DNA from: Polytrichum commune
Lineage: Eukaryota > Streptophyta > Polytrichopsida > Polytrichales > Polytrichaceae
DNA length: 64,000 nucleotides
Reading direction: 5' to 3'
Assembly: GCA_950295325.1 (NCBI GenBank)
Contig: OX485806.1
Coordinates: 20,088,001-20,152,000, forward strand
The translations under genes and the position numbers were made by a program. The notes beneath the pieces were generated by a model, which was given only the letters and a program-made list of their open reading frames with translations, was not told the DNA's origin and ran no database searches. This document shows, piece by piece, positions 22,606 through 35,925 of this stretch (position 1 is the stretch's first letter; each line of letters begins with the position of its first letter).

Positions 22606-23920
22606 TTGCGGTCAAACTCCCATTGAGTTGGCTAAAACATGAATTTAAGAGTTTCGTAACATTACTCAACATTAGGGTGTTGCACCCTTAGTATCGAGAA
22701 TTTTGGGCATTTGAGGAGAATCATGTCCCTCTTATGTTGGGCCACCCTTACAAAGTAAATAACACTCAATATGAGTACTATCCGCTTTACAAAAGTGAAC
22801 CGGCAACTGGGCCTGGCATTTGTAGTAGGTACATCAAAACTAATATGATTCAGGATCTGACACATATTAAGTGTTGGCCGGGGTCCCACGTGTTTCTACG
22901 CATTGGCATGCATGTTGTCTATAATTGTAACTGTCTAGTACAATTTGCTATTTGAGAATAAATCCCAAAATTCATGGCTCGAAATGTGAGCATACATCCT
23001 ACCTTCCTCCATATAGAAAATAGTCAAAGGGGCTCTTAGTAATCTTATGTTATGTGTAAAGTCATTCAAGTTTCCTTATTGCTCAAATGACTATACTTTA
23101 AGGATGGTGCCGGGCTCTAGAAAACTAGCCTTCTATCTTATCCTACTAGAATGGGTGAACTAAACTAGTCTTGAACATGCCAAATTGGGATTAAAGGTGA
23201 TGGGTCCCATGGGCATGCCTTGTTTTAGGTACTAAAGTTTTGTCAAAGTTTTGGGGCTAGCAAGAGGAAGTCCAAGGAGTTTGACTTAACTTTTGGAATA
23301 AGCTCCCACAGATGACAAGCTAACAATGTCTTTAAAGAACAATCTCTCAAAGAAGGATCAAAGGCACGATTTTTGCCCATCTTCAAGGGACTTTACACAT
23401 AACTCTAATCCAATTGCTGCTTCAAAATTACACAAAATGACATACAATTCATCTTATGTATCAACATGCTTTTTAGGAGCATAATGTGACGCATTGGTAG
23501 GTAGATATCACATCAATGATACTATGGATTGTTGATCATACTAATCCTATAAGACGGCGGGGTTGTAGTTTGGCTACAATTCATTTGAGGTATGTGAAGG
23601 GGGCATTTTCTAACAAATGTAAACATGCTTCATGTCCTCAATGTTAAGAGGACAAGGTACTAGATGTTAAGGCTACAAAGTAACATGCTTGTGAAACAAA
23701 ATTGTTTGCATTGATTGTGGTAGTGTCCCATGCTTTATATATATATATATATATATAATATTTTATTGTTGGAGGGGTGTTCAATATTCAAAAACACTTG
23801 GACCCTCGTATTATAGTTATCCTTTTATAATGTATATTGACACTAGGGTTGAATAATGGTATCATGTGATTTTGGTAGAGAGAGAGAGAGAGAGAGAGAC
23901 CATATTAGTGGATTATGTAT
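22606..23920. other. Unassigned stretch with microsatellites
   Basis: No gene recognised. A (TA)n run lies at about 23737-23757 and a (GA)n run at about 23878-23900. Confidence 0.45.
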
Positions 23921-24077
23921 GCCTCAAAATATGTCTTTTGGGAACCTCGACCTTCATGGTCACTCTGACATTTTTTCCTCGGTGTAAACCGAAGTGATCA
24001 CGGGACGAGTTCAACATCCAATCAACGCTCTTACATGGCCCCAGGACGACTTCATGATCCATAGTGTAAACAACCCC
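23921..24077. mobile_element. Truncated relative of the 61056-61634 element
   Basis: This segment aligns with the right part of the element at 61056-61634. Shared landmarks are TGGTCACTCTGACATTTTTT, GGTGTAAACCGAAGTG, and the terminal GTAAACAACCCC. The left half and left terminal repeat are missing; the (GA)n run lies where the match ends. Confidence 0.6.
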
Positions 24078-24084
24078 TGGATCC

Positions 24085-24240
24085 ACAATTTTCATTTGGC
24101 CTAAGCAACACTAATTACGGCATGTTCAATTAACTTAATGAGGCAGTTTAATATGACAACTCTTTCCCATCGAAGTAACACACACATGGCTCATATCACA
24201 CAATAAGTTCAGATGCACACTATGGATTTAGGTGTCTCCA
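24085..24240. repeat. Repeat shared, inverted, with 44245-44395
   Basis: Reverse-complemented, this block contains TTAGTGTTGCTTAGGCCAAA and GCCTCATTA, matching 44245-44395 with scattered differences. No ends or coding content were recognised. Confidence 0.5.
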
Positions 24241-24407
24241 ACAAATGAAGTCGCTAAACTAAAAACCCACCATGACATCAAACTCCTAGCACCCAAAAAT
24301 GGCAAGACATGGAGGACACAAATTAATTCCACCAAGCCAAAGCATGCTCCACACACGAAGTCGAACAAAAACCAAGGCTCTTGGAGGCGCAATGCCAATG
24401 AAGCTCC

Positions 24408-24909
24408 GGGTCACTTCACACACGAGCCAAGAGCCACGACAATGAAATTGTGAGAGCCCAAAAGAAAATGTCCAAAGGCCGTCCCAACACACCTCCAAAA
24501 TCATGTAGTGTGGTCACGAACCCCCAAGTGTAGTGTGAAGTCATATGTGACCGGTCCCTCAACCAAATGCTATTTCAATGAATGTCTATTCATGCGGATC
24601 CCCAAACACGATTAATTAAACTAAATCAACGGTTGTGAGCGTTCGAAGTGCCACGGTCTCCCAGTCTTGTGTTAGGCCTACTTCCAAGAGGTGGTTTTTG
24701 AAAATAGTCCAAGTGACCATGAAACATGCTCCATTTGGTGCCATGTAGGAATCCATGTGGACTTTACATCCATCATGATGCATTCACATACTCCGTTGGT
24801 CCCTCAAGCGTAGTGTGAAGCGAACTCGGACCGGTTCCGCCTTTTCCACCAATGAGAGTGCTTGAAGTGGAATGATCACGGGCTCTCAGTCTCGTGTGTG
24901 AAGTGGCCC
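24408..24909. mobile_element. PIF/Harbinger-like MITE, GGGCC family copy 2
   Basis: It aligns over nearly its whole length with 3007-3505 (landmarks AAATTGTGAGAGCCCAAAAG, TGTGTTAGGCCTACTTCCAA, CACATACTCCGTTGGTCCCT). Ends are GGGTCACTTCACACACGAGC and the reverse complement of GGGCCACTTCACACACGAGA. Flanking triplets are TCC and TCG, so the target duplication is not intact. Length 502 bp, non-coding. Confidence 0.7.
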
Positions 24910-25261
24910 TCGGACTGGTTTCGAGCAGTCCATCAAGTTTGAGATACTACAATAGTGAACAATCGAGCTGCCGGTGCATCTCCGGAGCTTTATATTATCG
25001 ATGGGAAAAAGAAATTAAACAAGAAGATCATTGCAATTGTCGGCCATCGACAATGCATTATTATGTCAATCACCCAACAAAAGATGCAAATTAAACACCA
25101 AAAGCATGAGCTCATATGATCTTAGGGAGTTTAATGAAGTGAAGATTGAGTTAGAAAGCTTGCATATAGTCAAGATTATTCAAGGAAGTAGATAATGTAT
25201 ATGGCACACGGACATGTGCACTCTAATTGACCCAACTAGTTTGTAGGATATGGAACTTGTC

Positions 25262-25680
25262 CCCAGGGGGTGCACTCCATTGTCAAGTTGAACACTGCGT
25301 GCGTGCGATAGAAAAAATGAAATCCACTTTTTACATAAAGCATCACCAAAATGGGTCAAAATTTTATCATTTTTTTTTCATGAGTAGACATACACGGTAT
25401 CTATTACATAGTTAAAAATGAAAACCAAAATTGATGATTTGTTTTTTATTTATAAAACATACCGTTTCTAACTAGAATGACACATAATTGAACTAAAAAA
25501 TTACTACAAAAATGAAGATGCCTAAAAATTTCAAAATATATATACAAAAGATATTATCAATGATTATGCATATGTAGAAAAAATATGATAATCTTTGAAA
25601 TTATCTATGGCATATAATATAGGGTAGCAAACTTTTATCGCGCATGGTTATGAAACGTAAGGGGGTGTGATCGCCCCGAG
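25262..25680. mobile_element. hAT-like MITE, copy 2
   Basis: A perfect 8-bp direct repeat, AACTTGTC, flanks the element (25254-25261 and 25681-25688). Its body is the reverse orientation of the element at 53701-54110 (shared CTCCATTGTCAAGTTGAACA, AAAATGGGTCAAAATTTTAT and TTTGCTACCC motifs). The terminal repeats have diverged (CCCAGGGGGTGCACT and CTCGGGGCGATCACA) but remain aligned to the family ends. Non-coding. Confidence 0.8.
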
Positions 25681-25780
25681 AACTTGTCAGTGGAGTAGAA
25701 AGAAAGAGTAGAGGTACCCAAGACTATCTAGTGTTGAAAGCATAACAATCAACTCCTAAGTTTCACAAAATAGAGTCTGA

Positions 25781-26320
25781 GGGCCACTTCACACATTAGC
25801 CAAGAGCGGTGACCTTGTAATGGTGAGGACCCTTGACTCTCATCCAAAGGCCGTACCATGGGTGTTGGGAAAGCCGTTTTATGTAGTCACAGGCCCTCAA
25901 GCTTAGTGTGAAGTGAGAATGGACCATGTTGCAGGACCATTGCATGCTTTGTTGGTGGAAAAAGAGGGGAGGCTTTGATTTAATATAATATGTCTCAAAC
26001 TCTATCAATTTAAGATAATTACTTGGTGGTGTTCGTTTGTCATGGAATTTGTTATGGAATATGCCCTGCAATTTGTCTTGAAATCCGTCGTGCTGGAAAA
26101 ATTAGTAAAAAGTCATGGTCTCCTAGATTTTGCATCAGGCCCACCTCTTGGAGGTGGGTCTGGCGCAAATTCCGGTAGACCATGCACCCTTATCCATAAC
26201 CTATCATGTAGGACTCCATGTAGACTTTTCATCCACAAACTTTTATTGGGACCTTTAGGCCTTCACCTTCTAGTGTGAAATGAACTAGGACGGTCTCTGC
26301 CCTTTCGACCAATGAGTGAC
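25781..26320. mobile_element. PIF/Harbinger-like MITE, GGGCC family copy 3, right end lost
   Basis: The left end GGGCCACTTCACACATTAGC is clear. The body follows the family up to about 26320 (TTTCGACCAATGAG), with an extra segment around 25900-26060. No right terminal repeat follows. The next 130 bp contain a short CTA/GTA trinucleotide run (26340-26370) and do not match the family. Confidence 0.55.
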
Positions 26321-26639
26321 GAGGTAGTAGCACGAGAAACCCCACTACGACTTGTAGTAGTAGTAGTAGGGTGACACTTGTATGATATAGGATGTAGTGA
26401 TGACCATGTTGCAAGGATAGGGTGTGACGACAGTCTATAAGTGACGTGCTCGTGTTGAATGATGACATGATACGTCAAAAAGATTTGAGATGGTCAACGC
26501 TACAAATGACAACTTGTTTACAAAGAGTCTCCTCCTATAGTATCATCCTTTAGAAAATAATGCTATAGTACATAGAAGTATCTCCAATATAATTTCAAGA
26601 TATCGGAGATGGGTTCGATACAAGCCTTGGATTGATACC

Positions 26640-27520
26640 ATAATGAATAAGGTATGTGGGTATTATTCAGTTTGTGTATCATCTTCTCCAACTTCTACTG
26701 GTTAGATTTATACAACAAAATTTGTGTTGCATTAGCAAATCTACAATGAAATATCAACATAAATCAGAGTAAGAATTGGGCCTCCTTGATTTCATTACGA
26801 TTATCGTAAAGTGCATGCTTATTGATTTCTTAACTGAATACATAAGTCATCCCAATTATGCTCACTATTGAGTGTAGAGAAGTTAACAACATTTGAAGGG
26901 GTAGTCCAATCCCTCTTAAACGCGTGCCTTTATGGTGTTTGCTCTTTGATCCTCACTGAACCACATATCAATCAAATATATGAGTTTGGTTAAGAAAAGT
27001 AACCAAATAACACTCACATATCTTACTACTATGCATGCATCTGCACTCAACAATCGATTTCCATATTACATTGCTTGAAATTAAACATTTGCGTTAAAGA
27101 ATTCAAATGCTTCCCAAAGTTGTATGTCATCATCTAGCCATTGCAAATAGCCTTGTAAGGTAGAACGGAGTTAATCCAACATAACAATAATTTGCACACC
27201 TATATTTGAGTGACGTGTGGTTAGGTGGATCTAAGAACAGATACTTTAAAAATATGTGTTTGAAAGAGATTGGACTACGTGCTTAAAATGCGATTATTAC
27301 TCTAGGTTCAAGAGTCTACATAATTAGCATGATATGTGTGACCATTTAATGAGGACTAGAATCTTCACTTTCATAACAAACAAGATATTCATATGAGCTC
27401 CAAAAATAACAACTCAAGAAAGTGGTTATGGAGCCCCTTATGGACACGATTTGGATTTGCTAATCATCTTGCACCAGTTGTGCGTTTCATATTGTATGAT
27501 AAGTGCGACCTATGATAAAT
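26640..27520. repeat. Repeat families B and A, adjoining copies
   Basis: 26640-27040 aligns with family B at 1600-2010. From about 27155 the sequence switches to family A on the opposite strand (GTGACGTGTGGTTAGG, GATTGGACTACGTGCTTAAA, ATTTGGATTTGCTAATCATC) and ends near 27520. Their adjacency here and near 1390-2010 suggests that A and B may be parts of one larger element. Confidence 0.5.
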
Positions 27521-29372
27521 ATTGTCCTCGCAATACATGTCTATCTTAGTGCGGGGCACATTAATTCTCAGAGCCCTCATTAGTTTTCAACCCACGCTCA
27601 ATCTCTAGTAAAATTATTGTGGGCCACATCAATTGAATTTCTAAGAGATTGATGTGGGTGACCATTTTATTCTATGCTACTTTTGTCTGTGAATAAATAC
27701 TCAACACGCTTGTTGGAAGTCTCTAAGAAGACTCAGTATACGATCTGAGGTCTTTGGCTTGCAACATTTCCACCCTAACTTGGTACTTACTGTGGCCCAC
27801 ATTAACTTTCCACCCACACTAGTAGGACTATGTACTATACTAGACTTACTAGAAAGCATACTCCAAACAACAAAGTTGTAAAACCCTCACGAATGAGTTG
27901 CAATAGAGATCTCAAAAAATGTGTAACGGATCAACCATAAACTTGTAGGTGGCACGTTTTCTACCAAGCCCCCCCTTACATGCTTGCCACAAATCAAGGA
28001 ATCTTTTGACCCCTTTGCCGTATGTTGATGACCTTGTGGAGGGAAGCTAGCATGTGACCATGCGACTAGTTACATGTGAACATTAAAGAAAAAACGACCA
28101 AAATTAGCATTTTCTAGAGAAATTTGGAATAAATTGTACTATATATTTTTGAGATAGCATTTTTTCAAATGCAAAATATTGAACTACATCTTAATACTAT
28201 GGCTTTGTTTACCCACAATGATTGGCATTTCATTTAAATGTCAAGCACCCATACAAATGTGAACTACTTTATTGTGACACACAACCATCTAGTTGCACCC
28301 AACATTGTGTATTGCATTTGCTATGGTCATATAGATATATGAAACCTTTGTTTCATGACAATAGACTATGCACCAAGAGGGGGAAGGGGGGGGGGAGGGG
28401 TGCACTTAATGTAGATTTATGGACCCATGTGCAAACAAAGGGTATTTAATGGGGACTTTTTTTTTGGAAGATATGTTTTGGTGCCCTTCTATTTTACAAA
28501 TTCTAAAATCTATCTTTTTATATGGATGTTGGTTCTATTATAAATAATAGTTCTTTTGTTATATCAACACAATGCATATAACAATACATCTACTAGATTC
28601 TTAGAAGACAACAAAACATGAGTGTGTAATATGTGTAATCAACTCATCCAGCAAGATATGAATATGTACCACTTTTGACCCCTCCCTCCTTGTTGGTATT
28701 AACATATAGTTTTCTACAATGACTTATCCAAGAAGCAACAGCTTTACAAGCAACTAAACCCTAAACCCTTAAACCCAAGGCAAGACAAACCCTAACTATG
28801 GGAAACCCTAAACCCAACATTCACCACAACTCATCCCAAGAGGAGGCTCATATTGCAAACATTGCGAATCAAATTGTGAGCTCATCATGCTTGAGCATTT
28901 TGCACTTTGATTGAATCTCAAAAAATGCTAATTGGAGCTTATTAACTAAATTGCAAGCATGGTCATGTACCAAAAAAATGTTCCGGTATACTAAAATCGT
29001 AATGTTTTTGGTAAAATGCCTAAAAGTATTATCAAATTGTTGTTCAATTTAGAAACTTTTATAACAACCTTTATTATTGTGTTAATTACTCAAATATAGT
29101 ATACGATGTTGAGATCTTAAAACTTATCAATGAAAGTGATGCTCAAAGAAAAATGGCTAAATCTGGTTTTGGATGTAAATTTCATGACCTTGAATGTTTT
29201 AAAGTTGGATTTTTCTCATATTCCTTGAAATCATTATAAACTTGACGGCATTGTCACAAAAATTTGCTAGAAAAACATCAATTCAATGTAATTTGTCATA
29301 TTTTAAACAATTTTTAAACAATATCACCTACTTGCACATCACTTGCACCATCTTTTTAAATATGTAGACTTT
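27521..29372. other. Gene-free stretch
   Basis: No gene recognised. Features of note are a 10-bp stem hairpin near 27635-27670 (CCACATCAAT and ATTGATGTGG), a purine-rich G-run region at 28377-28400, and a short telomere-like tract listed separately. Confidence 0.45.
28752..28813. repeat. Short interstitial telomere-like tract
   Basis: The segment contains several copies or near copies of the plant telomere unit CCCTAAA, such as CTAAACCCTAAACCCTTAAA and AAACCCTAACTATGGG. It is short and imperfect. It could be a chance cluster, a telo-box regulatory cluster or a relic of a break repaired with telomeric DNA. Confidence 0.5.
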
Positions 29373-29586
29373 TCTTGGACTTTATGATATTTAGTCTCAC
29401 TTACTATTCGGAGTTATGCAATGCTATAACTTTTATATTGTTGAAGTAAGTTTTTACCAAGCAAAGATGTTATTGTTCTATATTGTCCAAACAACCAATC
29501 TGATTTTTTGGTTAAAATAGAAGATCTACAATAAATTGCATAAATCCAAATTCCTAGCAATGACATTAAACACCATAAGTGATGTC
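29373..29586. mobile_element. TA-flanked hairpin-ended MITE, family C copy 1
   Basis: Inverted ends (TATGATATTTAGTCTCACTT and the reverse complement of TATGGTGTTTAATGTCATTG) enclose an interior shared with 60181-60400 and 38291-38512 (TATTCGGAGTTATGC, AATGTTCTATAATGTCCAAA type). The right side ends in TA (29587-29588). The left terminus has drifted, so its exact start is approximate. Confidence 0.65.
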
Positions 29587-32500
29587 TAGTGCACACGAGG
29601 AGCATGCCTCACGAAGAAGGTTGCTATTGTATGTGTGCACACTACTACATTTCATTCTCAAGCATCCATGTGTTGCGGTGATTACCCTACTTGGTAGTCG
29701 CTTTCCATTCTCAAGCATAGACGTCATTTTGACAAACCTACTTGGGAGTCACCACTGACAAACTATTTACATGCTAGTTCAAGTTCATAGTCAATTGGCG
29801 CTTCCTTCCCATGGTTCACATGGTTAGATGACCAACTAGAGATTCTTTTCTTCCTCTACTTCTAGAGTGGCCATTCTGAAATTAAAATCAAACCCGGTCT
29901 CATATGGGAACACCTTATAAATACATGATACTTGCACTAAAGGGTCTCACATGGGTGTGTGTGGCTATATTTCACAAGGAATGCACATGCATCAATGCCT
30001 CATGCATAAGATATTCGTATGAGCCCCAATTGTTTTTTGGAGGAAAGTGGCTACAACCTCAATCAGCTAACCATCTTGTACTAATCTTGTCCTAGGAGAA
30101 GTATGCTAGTCGGAAAAAATAACCATTTAAGGCCCATCTATCTTACTACATTCCACATGTAGGAGCCCTTGGACTCCCACCCTCAAGAGTTCTTTGTGTG
30201 TGTAAGGTATGTTGTCCTAAAGTAGTTTGAGATCTTAAATGGTTTCTAGGATATGAGAACATATTCAAGTATGAAATGTACATGTATGAAAGAAAACCAT
30301 TTAAGAAAATCTATGTACACAACTTCAAAAATTCATATGATATTCACTTTCATTCCAAAAATTAACAAGACTAGCTCTCATGCTCCTAATTTGCATTTGC
30401 TAATGTGTTCATCTAAGTTTTCTTGGATTGTCAAACCCCTACATATGTTGGAATGTTGGAAGTGTCCACTTTAGGCACACTTCATGCCACTTGCACAGAC
30501 ACATTACCTTGTACAAGTTGATATCAAATCATAGTAAAATTGGAAATGCAATGTTATTAGGTCTCATGCTCAACTTTAATCTTTAAGGATCATTGGCATC
30601 ATTGTATCAATCATGTTGTGCTGGCAATTCATATTGCTCATCACATTTTGCTACTCCTTTTATTTTAAATAATGTGCATAACCAATAACAAAACACCACA
30701 ACGATTTTCAAGTGCCTTAGAATTGGAGTGGAGCATATACAATGGCGCCAAGTCAACAACATCTCAAATGACATGCCGTGTTGCATGGCTTGGCACATGC
30801 ACAATTAAATGGACATGTGCAACCCTGGCATGTGGCATGAGGCACATTGATAACAATGGTGGCATCACATGACACATGGACGAGATATTGTTAAAGTAGT
30901 CATCTCAATTGACTTTCTAAAATGAACAAATATGGGCTATCAATAATGGCATCACATTACACAAACACAATGTATTTTACATTGAATGACTTCACAATAA
31001 TTTGTGTTGAACACCAAATTGTTTCTCATGACACACACTATTACATCTTGTTGCTTTGTAGTAATATGTTGATTATAATTAATGAGATCTACATTGATTC
31101 AAAATGTCGATGTTTAGAACTTATTTGGCCCACACTAATTCGAATAAATGGGTAGGACATGTAAGTATCCAAATTAAGAAGAGAAACAAGGCGTGCCAAA
31201 GTGATGTCATTTTGAGAAACAAGGCGTGCCAAAGTGATGTCATTTTGAGAAACAAGGCGTGCCAAAATGATGTCATTTTGAGACCCAATGAATGGGGAAA
31301 CTTGATTCTTCCACACATATAGATATTATTTCATACTAGTACATTCCCGGATTTGCTCGATGAATGAAAACATACTTGTCATATAGAATAACTACCATAT
31401 ATAGTATGCTTTGCTTAGGCATTACCGTTGGCATCTTCATTCTTCTTGGTTTAAGTATTTACTATCATTTTCATCCAACTTGAGTATTTGATTATGTACA
31501 TTCTCACGTGAGAATCCCTTCACGATCTTCAAGAATTACTTGAAGATGTGAGTTCCAAATTTAGCTCATCTACAAAAGCATGTCATCGACATTATGAGCA
31601 AACATTTCATTGCACTTCATCGAAAAGCTAAAGGCATGACAACATAGTATGCTCACACAAACATTTGTTCCCAAATGCATGGGGTTCTAGCTCGAGTCAA
31701 AGATGTATTTTAAAGCATGGATTGGAATTTTATGTGGTTTGACCTAAAAAATAAAAGAATTTGTATAAAATAAATTCTACACTACATTTAATCAAGTGGA
31801 ATAAACACCAATTTCCTCAGTCTCCACCAAATGATTTTAGGAGTTTTTTTTGACCAAACATGTAGTTACTAATTTTAAAATGTTGATTTAAACAATGACC
31901 TTTAGATGGGCAAGGTGGGAATAAGAGTTTCGTAACTTAGTGGAAATCATATATATTCATATCCCTAACCTTGTTTTTGTATTGAAACAATAAATCATCT
32001 AACACAAATTAATTATGAAGTCTGTGAAAAAAAAGTTGTTAATAGATGAATCCGATCTCTTTGTTTGAGGTGGTGAGGGCCTTTAAGTTAGTTCCATGTG
32101 CAAGAGGAAAGCGTTTGACAAACATTGACAACGCTTTTTGCTTATGCATTTAAGTATTAAACATGTGCAATGAAAAGAAAGCCACTTTTGAAATAATTAG
32201 TGATCTCATGTGACGTTGTTTGGCTAGAATAATGAAGAGTAGACACACAAAATATCCATTACTACACTATAACATGTCAAGTTTCAACCAGTCGGGAGGT
32301 GACATGCCAAACAACTGCAACTCACGCAAGTGCAAAGTACAAGTACTAACTTTATAACTTTCAAGTTGGCCGGCCACCGGGCCCCAACATCATGACAACC
32401 AACCAACCACGCATGCCAAATGAAGCCCATGCACGAGGAGATAGGGATGAAAAAATGTGGATGTGATTATACCATGGTGTTTGTCCATCCACCGAGTGCG

Positions 32501-33331
32501 TGTGTAAGGACCACCCACCCAACTATGTGCCATGTTGAATGTAATGGCAAGTATTGGCATATGAGGTGGAATTTGGATGTGTACCATGTTGACCAACTCA
32601 AGGCATTCTGACCCATATTTGTTCATTTTAGAAATAAAGTTGAGATGGCTACCGGAGTGTTATACACTAGAGTGGGTGAGCATGCAAATGAGGGGTTAAC
32701 ATAGGGTCAGGGTCACCACAATATTTTGTCTTATTAGGGTAGGTTACCATGTGGATTTACACATTACTATAACATTCTAATGAGAGTATCATATTTTACC
32801 CAAATAACACATGTAGTTAGTATGCACACCGAAGAATATGAAATAACTTAGTTGGCACAAAAAAATGACTCTCTTAGTAAATTGTTATAGCCATGTGTAA
32901 CTCCAAATTGTAACCCACACTAATTAAACAATGGAGCTAGCAAGTGCTAAATGTTAGATGTAAAGCTTACAAAACAACTGCATTAATTCTTGCTTTCTTG
33001 CTTTCTTTCCTCTTTCATTCTATGTTGAATAGTCAACTTAATTGAAGGGAACCTATGTGACCATTTAATGAGCAAAAGAATCTTCACTTTGCTAATTGAG
33101 AACATATTCATATGATTTTTTTAATTATGAGGAAAGTGGATGCACCCTCAATTTGGATATGCTAACCATCTTGTCCTAATTGTGTGTTTCATATCCTTAG
33201 AGAAGTGGGCTAGTTGGAGAAACATACATAATAACTAAACTCCCTCTCCCCCAAGGATTGATAGCCGACGTGTGACATGCATGGGATGACATGGACATCA
33301 TGGCATCATGAGGACAACCACACAAACCTAA
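29587..33331. other. Gene-free stretch with repeat fragments
   Basis: No gene recognised. Family A fragments occur at about 30050-30150 (AACCATTTAAGGCCCATCTA) and 33050-33220 (AATTTGGATATGCTAACCAT). A 33-bp minisatellite is listed separately. The other open frames look random. Confidence 0.45.
31181..31282. repeat. 33-bp minisatellite, three copies
   Basis: GAGAAACAAGGCGTGCCAAA followed by GTGATGTCATTTT repeats three times at an exact 33-bp period, nearly without change. Because 33 is a multiple of three, frames stay open on both strands across it (for example RNKACQSDVIL three times on the plus strand), but nothing else suggests coding. Confidence 0.85.
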
Positions 33332-33653
33332 GGACCACTTAACACACGAGCCAAGGGCCGTGATTATGTAATTTTGAAGGCCCTTGACACTCATCCAAAG
33401 GCTCTACCAATTGTTTAACTGACATAGTATGTTGGAATTTGCACGAGGTCCACCTATTCTGGCACAATATCAAACCTTGTCCATAGTCTACCATGTAGAA
33501 ATTCATGTAGAAAATTTTGCTCGATAATTTTTTGGGGCCTTAGGCTTTCACCTTCCAATGTGAAGTGAACTTAGATAGTCTTGGCCTTTTGGACTGATGA
33601 GAGATCTTAAAATACAATGGTCATAGCCTTCAATCTCGTGTGTGAAGTGGCTC
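33332..33653. mobile_element. PIF/Harbinger-like MITE, GGGCC family copy 4
   Basis: The element has TAA on both sides (33329-33331 and 33654-33656), an exact 3-bp target duplication. Its ends are GGACCACTTAACACACGAGC and the reverse complement of GAGCCACTTCACACACGAGA. At 322 bp it is shorter than copies 1 and 2 through internal loss. This copy fixes the family's target-site length. Confidence 0.75.
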
Positions 33654-35523
33654 TAAGATACTTAACTCATATCGGCATGGATATGTGGTCAAACATAGAG
33701 TCCGGGGTGGAGTCCACATGTCCTATGACTTGGAGGATCGGCCCTATTGTTGTTGACCGGGCAGAAAGGTTGGGCACATTGCCGAAAAACGAAGCTTCAA
33801 CTACAAGCGACAGCTTGGGAGGCCGGGTAACCAACTGGGCAAATGGTAATGTGCATCTAAATTCAAGCTATAGCCAAGGCAAGCCACCGTGTAAGCTTTA
33901 GAGTGTAATAAAAACATAGCTTGCATTTTATCCCAATGCAATTAACACACTACACTGCATGTGTATTACCCCAACATACTAATAAACATACTGCATGTGT
34001 TTTACCCCAATGCAATAAACACACTATATTTGTGTTTATCCAAGGGGCAAAATATGTGTTTTTACTATAAACTTGGCAACATAATTAAAAAAATCATTTA
34101 GAAAAAATCCTAAACCAAAGTCAATTTAAGGTTTTGAAATATAAAGCAGTCAACTCCCTCCTCAAACTTTCACTTCCCCTTACATCTATGCTAATCACCA
34201 ATATGACACATTTCCATGTGGAAAGAGAATGGGAGATTTTAAAAAACAAATTAATCGTTTTGTAGTGTTTGCCAACTTGGACTAAAAATGTCTCATTAGT
34301 TCAAAGGCAAGGGAGAGGTACTTGGAAGCTCGAAGAAGGTGACCAAGTCATTTTTTGTGCTTCGAGCAACAAAAAATGGACTAACATAAGTAAACACACC
34401 TCGCGTTCTCATTCCATTTTCCGAGCACAATGTGCTAGAGGCTTAGTTGGTCCGGCTTTCAACGTGGAATCATCTTCTAGAAGTCAACTCCTCCCTCCCA
34501 TATCGTCCTTAAACTTGATGATGCATTGCACTTTTATTTGGAATTTTCAACTCATATTTCCGTTGACAATGATTTCAATCATCTCACCTCATCTCCATAA
34601 ACTATAGGAAAGTTACACGCACAACAACTAGACACCTATGAATGAATGGGGCATACATTTCTTCATGAGGATGTCTTGGTGACTCCAAATTGTTTAGTTT
34701 TTGTTGACGTAATCTATTCTAAACACGTAGTAGTTCCCAAAGTACATTGCTTCACTCACTTAACTCACAAATGGAAGACGATTTCGCTACATGTACGGGA
34801 CCCATGTCTTCATCGAGAACCTTGAAAATTGGTAGATTCTAGATAGTAGTTATGGGAAAGGTATCCACGTTCAACAAATAAGGAACGGTTTTCTAATCTA
34901 GAAGCATGTGTCATTCAAGTGTGGAAATGTTGAGAAAAATCTACGCCAATCGACGCATCAACATATTTTAAAAGACATTCACCTTGAATCTAGAAATGTT
35001 GGGGGGGGGGGGGTGGTTCAACTATCATGGTCCTCGTTTGGATCTTCCCGCCCATGTGTATTACTCGGCATCTTCAAGGACCATATCATATCATGGAAGT
35101 AAGCGAAATAACCAACAACAATATTGTCCACTCGAGCTTAGTGTGTATCTTATTTTACGTTTTAATGAAGGAACAAAACAAAGGGAGTGTCGGTGTCTTG
35201 GTTTGGTGTCATGGGTCTTTGTGTTGGTACAATGGCATACTTCTTCGATCTTTTACAAGAAAGAAGGAGACGGTTCGAGTGTACTATGTTTGACCACAAA
35301 CGGAGATGCCATCCGTAAACTTGGACCGAAACCAATTCTACGTTGTCTCAAAACATGGCTTGAATCGATTGAGATCGGTCAACTATAATGACCATGGGAG
35401 TTGATGCAAGCTTTCGTTTTGAAGGATCAATCCTTGGTGTGGGTGAGGATTGAGTAGAGGGTTAAATCGTCATATAACTTTGGCCACAACACTATTGCTA
35501 CCCGTAAACTTGGACTAAAACTA
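33654..35523. other. Unassigned stretch
   Basis: No gene is supported. Overlapping open frames at 34984-35388 and at 34269-34607 have no recognisable family features. A G tract of 13 bases lies at 35001-35013. Short direct repeats of a phrase like TGCATGTGTTTTACCCCAAT occur at about 33950-34030. Confidence 0.4.
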
Positions 35524-35925
35524 CACTAAATGTTGTATTTAGTGTCACCGTTTCTATTGGTCTTGCCCACTACTAAATGTAAACCGCCTGCATAGTGTCA
35601 CCAACACTAAATGTGAACCTAGCATTATTTGTCATCCTTTGTAAAAGAAATTGGACATTATAGTTTTACAATGTTGCAAGAGCTGTCACTTACTAATTGT
35701 TTTTTTTAATTCCGTCTAAAATTTAATCATCCATGACAATATCTCAATACAAAATGTTAGGATGCAGAGTATACCAAAGTTTGTTTCAATGATTGGCATG
35801 GATTTCATTCAAGTTTCAAATGATCATGCATGACAACACTTGTAAACTTGTTCATAAGAAGTGTCATTAGAAAAAGTTACGACAATGATATAAAATACCA
35901 TATGACACTAAACACAATATTAGTG
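35524..35925. mobile_element. TA-flanked hairpin-ended element, family D copy 1
   Basis: TA flanks both sides (35522-35523 and 35926-35927). The ends are inverted repeats, CACTAAATGTTGTATTTAGT at the left and the reverse complement of CACTAATATTGTGTTTAGTG at the right. Each end is itself a small hairpin (CACTAAAT with ATTTAGTG). The body is related, in opposite orientation, to the element at 38515-39136. Non-coding, 402 bp. Confidence 0.8.

Noticed and set aside
23737-23900. TA and GA runs, considered as promoter elements.
   Set aside because: They are simple microsatellites with no supported gene beside them.
31104-31322. A frame encoding three copies of RNKACQSDVIL, considered as a repeat protein.
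   Set aside because: The 33-bp DNA repeat is equally open on the minus strand. There is no start context, domain or homologue to favour coding.
34984-35388. A 134-codon open frame, considered as a possible gene or B3-type domain.
   Set aside because: It starts next to a 13-base G run, overlaps another frame of 88 codons and shows none of the ordered residues of a B3 domain or of another family known to me.
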